Source: Tractidigestivibacter scatoligenes
GTDB lineage: Bacteria > Actinomycetota > Coriobacteriia > Coriobacteriales > Atopobiaceae
Length of the DNA: 64,000 nt
Reading direction: 5' to 3'
NCBI RefSeq assembly: GCF_001494635.1
Contig: NZ_LOJF01000010.1
Span: 62,001 to 126,000 of the forward strand
Positions 59,497-64,000 of this stretch are shown one piece after another (position 1 is the stretch's first letter; each line of letters begins with the position of its first letter). Both the position numbers and the translations under genes were made by a program. The notes beneath the pieces are model-generated. The model saw only the letters and a list, made by a program, of their open reading frames with translations. It did not search any database and was not told the DNA's origin.

Positions 59497-60243
59497 CTAT
59501 GCCTGCGGAAGCCCCGACACGGCTGCGCCGAGGATTCGTTCCGCGTTTTCCACGCGTTCCTTGCTGGGTGGCTGGGTGTCGCGCAGCGTGTAAGGTATCC
59601 CGAGCTCGTCCCACTTGTAGACGCCCAGGCTGTGGTAGGGGAGCACGTCGACGCGGCGGACGTTCGAGAGCGTCTTGATGAAGTCCGCGGTGCGACGGAG
59701 GTGCTCGTCGTTGTCGGTGATGCCGGGGACCAGCACGTGGCGGATCCACACGGGAAAGCCTGCGTCAGAGAGCCAGCGCAGGGCGTCGAGGATGTTCTCG
59801 TTGGAGTGGCCGGTGAGGGCGCGGTGCTCGGCGGGGTCGATGTGCTTGATGTCCGCGAGGACCAGGTCACAGGCCGCCATGATGCGCTCCCATGCCTGAT
59901 AGAAGGGCTGCTGGCGGGTGAAGGGCGCAAGCGAGGTGTCCAAGCACGTGTTGATGCCGCGGGCATGGGCGGCCTCGAAGAGCTCTGCCACAAACTCCGG
60001 CTGGAGCAGCGCCTCCCCACCAGAGACGGTGATGCCACCCTCACGCCCCCAGTAGCTGCGATAACGCTCCGCTTGGTCAAGCAGCTCGGCCGGCTCCATG
60101 AGGGTGCCTCGGTCGAGAGCCCAGGTATCGGGGTTGTGGCAGTAGCGGCAGCGCATGGGGCATCCCTGGAGGAAGACAATGAAGCGCACGCCCGGGCCAT
60201 CCGCCGACCCAAACGACTCCGTCGAGTGAACGCGTCCCTGCAT
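59497..60243 (-). CDS. pflA: Pyruvate formate-lyase-activating enzyme
   Basis: A 248-residue radical SAM enzyme that makes the glycyl radical on PflB. The cluster motif is GCPMRCRYCHNPDTW (CxxxCxxC), with GGITVSGGEALLQPEF, LDTSLAPF and the late VDVLPYHSLGVYKWDELG, which is diagnostic for PflA. ATG 60243 is chosen for GGAGG 7 nt upstream and normal family length; the frame is open further upstream but adds nothing known. It is the first gene of the operon. Confidence 0.95.
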   Translation of the reverse strand: MQGRVHSTESFGSADGPGVRFIVFLQGCPMRCRYCHNPDTWALDRGTLMEPAELLDQAERYRSYWGREGGITVSGGEALLQPEFVAELFEAAHARGINTCLDTSLAPFTRQQPFYQAWERIMAACDLVLADIKHIDPAEHRALTGHSNENILDALRWLSDAGFPVWIRHVLVPGITDNDEHLRRTADFIKTLSNVRRVDVLPYHSLGVYKWDELGIPYTLRDTQPPSKERVENAERILGAAVSGLPQA

Positions 60244-60284
60244 GGCTTGCCTCCGCCCCTGAGCTAGTCCCAACCGACTCTGCG

Positions 60285-60332
60285 CGCTTAAATGTAAGGT
60301 GGCTGTGCAGATGTTTCCTTGATTGAAATCAA
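60285..60332 (-). promoter_or_regulatory. FNR-dependent promoter of pflA-pflB
   Basis: TTGAT-TGAA-ATCAA at 60319-60332 is a perfect FNR box. On the minus strand a TACATT -10 candidate lies at 60297-60292, giving a start near 60285, so the FNR dyad centre is about 41 nt upstream, the classical activating position. A 14-bp palindrome AAATCACGTGATTT at 60342-60355 lies 23 bp further upstream and may be a second site. Confidence 0.8.
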
Positions 60333-60411
60333 GTAAATGAGAAATCACGTGATTTGAACAGCCGCATGGAGCCGGCGGCGGCACGACGAGAGAGAGGACG
60401 GGGAGCCCTGG

Positions 60412-60653
60412 CGCATCGAAGTGCCCCTCGTTACACAGAAATGCCTGCGGCTGCGCCGAAGTGCCCTTCGTTACACCTGCTTTTCGTGCCTGATCGGACT
60501 TTTAATTATAGTTAAAGAGTTGATAACGCTCCTACCTGCGCTTTTTCAGCCTCGCAATGGTTCGCTACTTTAGGTGAATCATCAACTACGTGTAACGAAG
60601 GGCACTTCAGCGCAGCGGAGAAAAAATTGTGTAACGAAGGGCACTTCGATGCA
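60412..60653. repeat. Nested inverted-repeat element, copy C (242 bp)
   Basis: Arms lie at 60412-60436 and 60452-60476 (forward), 60590-60614 and 60629-60653 (inverted). Spacers are 15 and 14 nt and the centre is 113 nt. All four arms share GAAGTGCCC (one ends GCCCCTCG), and three of the four continue to CTTCGTTACAC. Outer arms read GCATCGAA, inner arms GCGCC/T-GAA. It lies between the FNR gene and the FNR boxes of pflA; the 499-nt gap holds no gene. Confidence 0.9.
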
Positions 60654-60742
60654 CCGCTGGCGCCTGAAGGGGCCTTTCGGCAGCCTCAAAGGCCTGTGGT
60701 GCTCGAATTAGCGTGCAAATGCCGGCTTGTCTGCTTGTCCGT

Positions 60743-61456
60743 TTATCTGAGACAGCGCATCCTGTTCCGGTTGACAATGCGTAGCCGTCCGCGACCCACG
60801 CGCTCGACCAGCCCCTCCTTGGCCAACGAGGAAATGGCGCGAGAGACGGTCTCGGGCCGCAGCCCTACCGAAGCAGCGATGTCCTCCAGCCCCAGGTGAA
60901 TCTCTGCGCCAATGCAGCGCTCGTCTCGAAGCAGCAGGTACTGTGCCACGCGTCGCCGTGGGTCGCGAATGCCCAGCATCATGGCCTTCTCCTCCGCGTC
61001 ATCTAGCTCGGTGCACACCATGCGGATGAGCCCCATGGCGGCGTCGGGGTGCTCCGAGAGCATGGCCTCGAAGTCCGTACGGTGAATGGAGCACAGCTCA
61101 ACGCGGGTAAGGCAGCCCACGGAGTAGTGGTAGACGTTGTCCTCGAGGAACATCCCATGCCAGATTGCCTGCCCGTCGTGCAGCACGTCGAGCACGTACT
61201 CCACACCATCTGGGTCGATGCGGAAGGTCTTGATTCGTCCAGACCGCACGATGAGGACCGAGTCGATGGGGTCGCCTTCGTGCACCAGGATGTCACCGCG
61301 CCGGTGGGTGGAGCGCACGGAGCGGGCGAGAAGATCGTGCTTCGCGTTGTCGGGCAGGCCCGCGAACAGGCGAATCCTGTTTACGCAGGTACCGTTTGCT
61401 GCCTTGAAGCTGCAGTCCTCGCACTGCTGGCAGGGGATGTCATCCTCGCGCACCAC
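60743..61456 (-). CDS. FNR-type Crp/Fnr regulator with iron-sulfur cysteines
   Basis: A 237-residue oxygen-responsive activator. The N-terminus has Cys9, Cys12, Cys15 and Cys24, a cluster expected to hold a [4Fe-4S] centre; Cys115 and Cys122 also occur in the sensor domain. The cyclic-nucleotide-like beta roll has GDILVHEGDPIDSVLIVRSGRIK. The recognition helix reads GLRPETVSRAI, in which E-x-x-S-R is the FNR code for TTGAT. It lies upstream of and in line with pflA, whose promoter carries that box. It starts 8 nt after the stop of the cupin gene, so it may be co-transcribed with it. Confidence 0.9.
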   Translation of the reverse strand: MVREDDIPCQQCEDCSFKAANGTCVNRIRLFAGLPDNAKHDLLARSVRSTHRRGDILVHEGDPIDSVLIVRSGRIKTFRIDPDGVEYVLDVLHDGQAIWHGMFLEDNVYHYSVGCLTRVELCSIHRTDFEAMLSEHPDAAMGLIRMVCTELDDAEEKAMMLGIRDPRRRVAQYLLLRDERCIGAEIHLGLEDIAASVGLRPETVSRAISSLAKEGLVERVGRGRLRIVNRNRMRCLR

Positions 61457-61464
61457 GTATGCCC

Positions 61465-61944
61465 CTAGTCCTGAGACGCCAGCTTGAAGCCGTCGAAGGT
61501 AAAGCCCGGGCTCACCACGCAGGAGACAAGCGCATCCTCGCTGGAGGGTATCGTGCGCTGCCAGACCCCGGCGGGAACGATCAGCTCGCCACAGGCACCG
61601 TGCTTGTCTACGCGCAGCGTCACGCGCCGGGCGTCGTGCTCGTTGGGCTTCTCGCCGTTACCGCCCAGCTCGAGCGTTACGGCACCGGGGCCGTGCCAGA
61701 GCCATAGCTCGTCCGCGTCGACAACGTGCCACGCACTGGCATCGCCTGCCGGCAGCAGAAAGTAGATGCACGACGCAAGCGGGCGATCTTGGCCAGCATC
61801 TACCGCCAGCGCCGACTGCCACGTGCGGCGATACCAACCGCCCTCGGGATGCGGCGCCAGCCCAAGCTCGGCAATAACGTGCCGCGCGTAGTCGCTGAGC
61901 TGCGGCGTGCCATCTGCCGCCGCACTGCTGTCATCCTTGGTCAT
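61465..61944 (-). CDS. Cupin-5 (DUF985) family protein
   Basis: A 159-residue single-domain cupin: LGLAPHPEGGWYRRTWQS, then CIYFLLPAGDASAWHVVDADELWLWHGPG and the closing VSCVVSPGFTFDGFKLA. These are the metal-site-like His and Glu positions of the DUF985 family, whose activity is not settled. ATG 61944 has AGGAGG 6 nt upstream and overlaps the end of the AraC-type gene by 14 nt, so the three genes AraC-cupin-FNR look like one transcript. Confidence 0.85.
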   Translation of the reverse strand: MTKDDSSAAADGTPQLSDYARHVIAELGLAPHPEGGWYRRTWQSALAVDAGQDRPLASCIYFLLPAGDASAWHVVDADELWLWHGPGAVTLELGGNGEKPNEHDARRVTLRVDKHGACGELIVPAGVWQRTIPSSEDALVSCVVSPGFTFDGFKLASQD

Positions 61945-62833
61945 CGCGCGCCTCCTGTGGGTGGTCGTTACGAGCACGGGTCTCCATCATAGCCGCGTCG
62001 TGTGCCCCACGCCCGGCTCGCACCTGCGCGGGAGTCTCGCCAAAGCGCTCGCGAAACAGCCGATGAAAGTTGCTGGTTCCTTCATACCCAACCATTGCCG
62101 CGACCTTTACCACCGGAAGCCCCGTGTCCGTAAGCAGCTGATGCGCACGAAGCATACGCTGCTCGCGAACGAGCTGCGAGAAGGTCCGACCGCACTGCTC
62201 GTGAAGCAACCCAGAGAGGTAGGTTGGGTTGTACGAGAAGCGCTCGGCCAACCCCTGAAGCGTGACGCTCTCGGGATGCGCGGCAATTTCGGTGAGAAGC
62301 AGGGCGACAAGGTCGTCGGGGCTTCGGCGTCCGGGAGCCCGGCGAATCGCGGGACTTGCCAGCGCGATCGCCGCCGAGGCCAAGCCATCTAGTGCCAGCT
62401 CCCACTCCTCCCGGCGTTCGGCGTAGGCAACCACCATGAGCGAGAAGATATCCTGCAGTATGGCGGGGTCAACTTCGTCCGCCTTCGATATCTCCGTGGT
62501 GCCTGGCTGCTCTTGGCCAAGGTTGTCAACCAGCACCTGGAAGAAGTTGGACGAGGAGGGCGCGAGGGCCATGAGCACCCGGTCAAGCCGCTGCTTGCCA
62601 AGAATGGCGTAGACCATGATGTCGTCTGGCCTGGGGCGGCGGTCCAGTAGCAGGTGGGCCGGATGCTCCGCGTCGTAGATGGTCCTCAGAATGTGGCAGG
62701 GCACTGAGGCGGGGATGGTTGGCCTGTCGCGCAGCCGGTACGCCACGAGGAGCGTGCCCGACCCCGGCTCCAGGTGCTCCCGCCGCTCTGCGAGTAAGGT
62801 GTCTAGCGCGCGCTTGAGCCTAGCTTCGTTCAC
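61931..62833 (-). CDS. AraC-family transcriptional regulator
   Basis: A 300-residue regulator. The C-terminal DNA-binding domain has two helix-turn-helix motifs: LQGLAERFSYNPTYLSGLLHEQCG and VVKVAAMVGYEGTSNFHRLFRERFGETPAQVR. The N-terminal 180 residues are a divergent sensing domain with no recognised fold. It heads a possible operon with the cupin and FNR genes and is divergent from the ABC exporter at 63049, which it may regulate. Confidence 0.88.
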   Translation of the reverse strand: MNEARLKRALDTLLAERREHLEPGSGTLLVAYRLRDRPTIPASVPCHILRTIYDAEHPAHLLLDRRPRPDDIMVYAILGKQRLDRVLMALAPSSSNFFQVLVDNLGQEQPGTTEISKADEVDPAILQDIFSLMVVAYAERREEWELALDGLASAAIALASPAIRRAPGRRSPDDLVALLLTEIAAHPESVTLQGLAERFSYNPTYLSGLLHEQCGRTFSQLVREQRMLRAHQLLTDTGLPVVKVAAMVGYEGTSNFHRLFRERFGETPAQVRAGRGAHDAAMMETRARNDHPQEARDDQG

Positions 62834-63048
62834 GGGTCCCTCCCCAACGACACCATAGTCTGACTGCGTCCCTATGGTACGCCAGAATTTCTGGTACTCA
62901 ACGCTAGGGATTTAGGTATGGCGTTGTGGCATAGCCGGAACATTCTCCCTGTTTTAGCGTGAATTACAGCAAGGATTCAGAACTCATGTCGCATAGCGTC
63001 CACATCACGAGAGCGACAAAACCTCAGGCATAGGTATGGTGGTGCCCA

Positions 63049-64000
63049 ATGGGTGCGCAGAGAAGAACGTCCACGGCAGGTAGGGAGGACGGTGCGCGCG
63101 AGCTGTGGGCCAGCATGTTTCGCGGGAACTGGCTGCTCTTCTCGGCAAACGTTGTGCTGTATCTGGCGCAGGCCATCATCACGCTTGCCTTTGCCTACAT
63201 ACTCAAGCAGACCTTCGATGCCGTGGCAGCAGGGTCTCTCGACCTTCTCGCCCAGACGGGTCAAGCGGTTGCCCTGCTGATGGCGGCCGAGCTTGCAACA
63301 GAGCTGGCCATGCGTGCCTCGCTGCCGGCGTTTCTGCGCCGCGCGGTGAGTGGGTATCGCCGTGCCGTCTTCGACCGGCTGCTAGGCAAGGGCATTGGCG
63401 CCTTCGACGGCGGCGGGGCAAGCCGCTACGAGTCTGCGCTCACCAACGACGTGACCACCATAGAGACGACCTACCTCGAGAAGATTTTTACGATGGTTAC
63501 CGAGGTTGTCTCGCTGGCAGGCTCCGTTGCCATGCTTCTGGCCCAAAGCGTTCCGCTGGCCGTGGTGGCAATTGTGTCTGCGCTGGTACCGCTGGTGATT
63601 GGCCTTGCGTCCGGCGGCCGGCTTGCCGCGCGCCAGCGCGTGGTCTCCGATGCCACGGGGCGCTTTGTGGGCACGGTCCATGACCTCGCCTGCGGCTTCC
63701 CTCTCATCAAGAGTTTTAGCGCCGAGGACGCTGCGCGCGAGCGCTTTGAGGCCGCTAACGGCACGCTTGAGGCAGACAAGCGCCTCCGCCGCCGTACGGA
63801 GCTGGGAATACGTGCGCTGGCCATGACTGCGCAGGGCATCTCTCAGCTTTCTGTCATGTTCTTTGGCGCGTGGCTCGCGCTTTCTGGCCGCGGGATGACA
63901 GTGGGTGGGATTCTCATGGCAACGCAGCTCATGAACAGCATCGCCCAGCCAATCCAGGATCTGCCGTCCATCTTTGCCGCGCGCCGGGCGTCGCTGGGGC
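63049..64000 (+). CDS. ABC exporter, N-terminal membrane domain (gene runs off the window)
   Basis: An open frame from ATG 63049 to the right edge (317 codons) with no stop. It reads as the transmembrane domain of a type I ABC exporter: NWLLFSANVVLYLAQAIITLAFAYILKQ, YRRAVFDRLLGKGIGAFDGGGASRYESALTNDVTTIE, an extended pair of helices (SLAGSVAMLLAQSVPLAVVAIVSALVPLVIGLA), GFPLIKSFSAEDAARERF, and the long helix TVGGILMATQLMNSIAQPIQDLPSIFAARRASLG. The ATP-binding half must lie beyond 64000. Small extra reading frames here are shadows. The substrate could be a lipid, peptide or drug. Confidence 0.85.
   Translation, partial: MGAQRRTSTAGREDGARELWASMFRGNWLLFSANVVLYLAQAIITLAFAYILKQTFDAVAAGSLDLLAQTGQAVALLMAAELATELAMRASLPAFLRRAVSGYRRAVFDRLLGKGIGAFDGGGASRYESALTNDVTTIETTYLEKIFTMVTEVVSLAGSVAMLLAQSVPLAVVAIVSALVPLVIGLASGGRLAARQRVVSDATGRFVGTVHDLACGFPLIKSFSAEDAARERFEAANGTLEADKRLRRRTELGIRALAMTAQGISQLSVMFFGAWLALSGRGMTVGGILMATQLMNSIAQPIQDLPSIFAARRASLG

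Noticed and set aside
1-64000. tRNA or rRNA genes
   Set aside because: GGTTCGA-like words (for example near 1090 and 26211) were inspected, but none is flanked by tRNA-like arms, and no rRNA-like stretch was seen.

Overview
The window is a 64 kb stretch of chromosome from a GC-rich, fermentative anaerobe. Gene content suggests a member of the Coriobacteriia (Actinomycetota), most like the Olsenella/Atopobium group. This is an inference from the mix of PTS sugar uptake, pyruvate formate-lyase with an FNR-type regulator, eukaryote-type NADP isocitrate dehydrogenase, CBS-type family II pyrophosphatase and a lipoprotein serpin. No rRNA, tRNA, phage, integrase, insertion sequence or CRISPR array was seen. 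Genes are short-spaced, start mostly with good Shine-Dalgarno sites, and lie on both strands.

Layout. 1-9.6 kb: end of an unknown gene, a HAD phosphatase, isocitrate dehydrogenase, an OST-HTH/DUF3825 protein, an MFS transporter, a glycerophosphodiesterase, TrmB, a small Cys-rich protein and a hydroxyacyl-CoA dehydrogenase-like protein. 9.7-19.5 kb: malic enzyme, then a LacI regulator overlapping an HPr-like gene, divergent from a sugar locus (fucose/arabinose isomerase-like protein, split transketolase, membrane-bound alpha/beta hydrolase, FGGY kinase). 19.5-31.4 kb: secreted serpin, EamA permease, PurL, CBS-pyrophosphatase, ABC-F protein EttA and a lactate/malate dehydrogenase. 31.7-37.7 kb: glycosyltransferase fused to a MarR-like domain, polysaccharide deacetylase, two small tail-anchored proteins, and a divergent EamA/LysR pair. 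37.8-41.1 kb: a zinc uptake operon led by its own Fur/Zur regulator with a strong palindrome upstream. 41.2-45.3 kb: RpiR regulator divergent from a mannose-family PTS with a fused IIC-IID protein and a BtpA-family protein. 45.4-50.8 kb: envelope proteins, a DeoR-fruK-thioesterase operon and a FAD oxidoreductase. 51-57 kb: frameshifted PTS IIC, UvrA2-type ATPase, GH2 glycosidase. 57.2-64 kb: pflA-pflB, FNR, a cupin, an AraC regulator, and the start of an ABC exporter.

The most unusual material is intergenic. Three elements of 242-245 bp (11031-11275, 49077-49319, 60412-60653) share one plan: two 25-nt arms 15 nt apart, a 113-115 nt centre of unrelated sequence, then two inverted arms 14-15 nt apart. 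Outer and inner arms form two sequence classes that persist across copies, and arms match their partner within an element. A second family (31441-31577, 54926-55074) has four palindromes of 24-25 nt, again paired with 15-nt linkers. Both families therefore use a 25-15-25 doublet with a period near 40 bp. Neither is explained by the neighbouring genes. Further repeats are a triple 33-bp tandem repeat (26210-26308), a 20-bp perfect hairpin (22198-22265) and a five-fold 15-bp repeat running into the 3' end of a gene (35741-35815).

Regulation can be read at several places. The clearest is a perfect FNR box at 60319-60332, placed about 41 nt before the likely pflA transcription start, with an FNR-like gene (four N-terminal cysteines, E-x-x-S-R recognition helix) lying upstream in the same direction.
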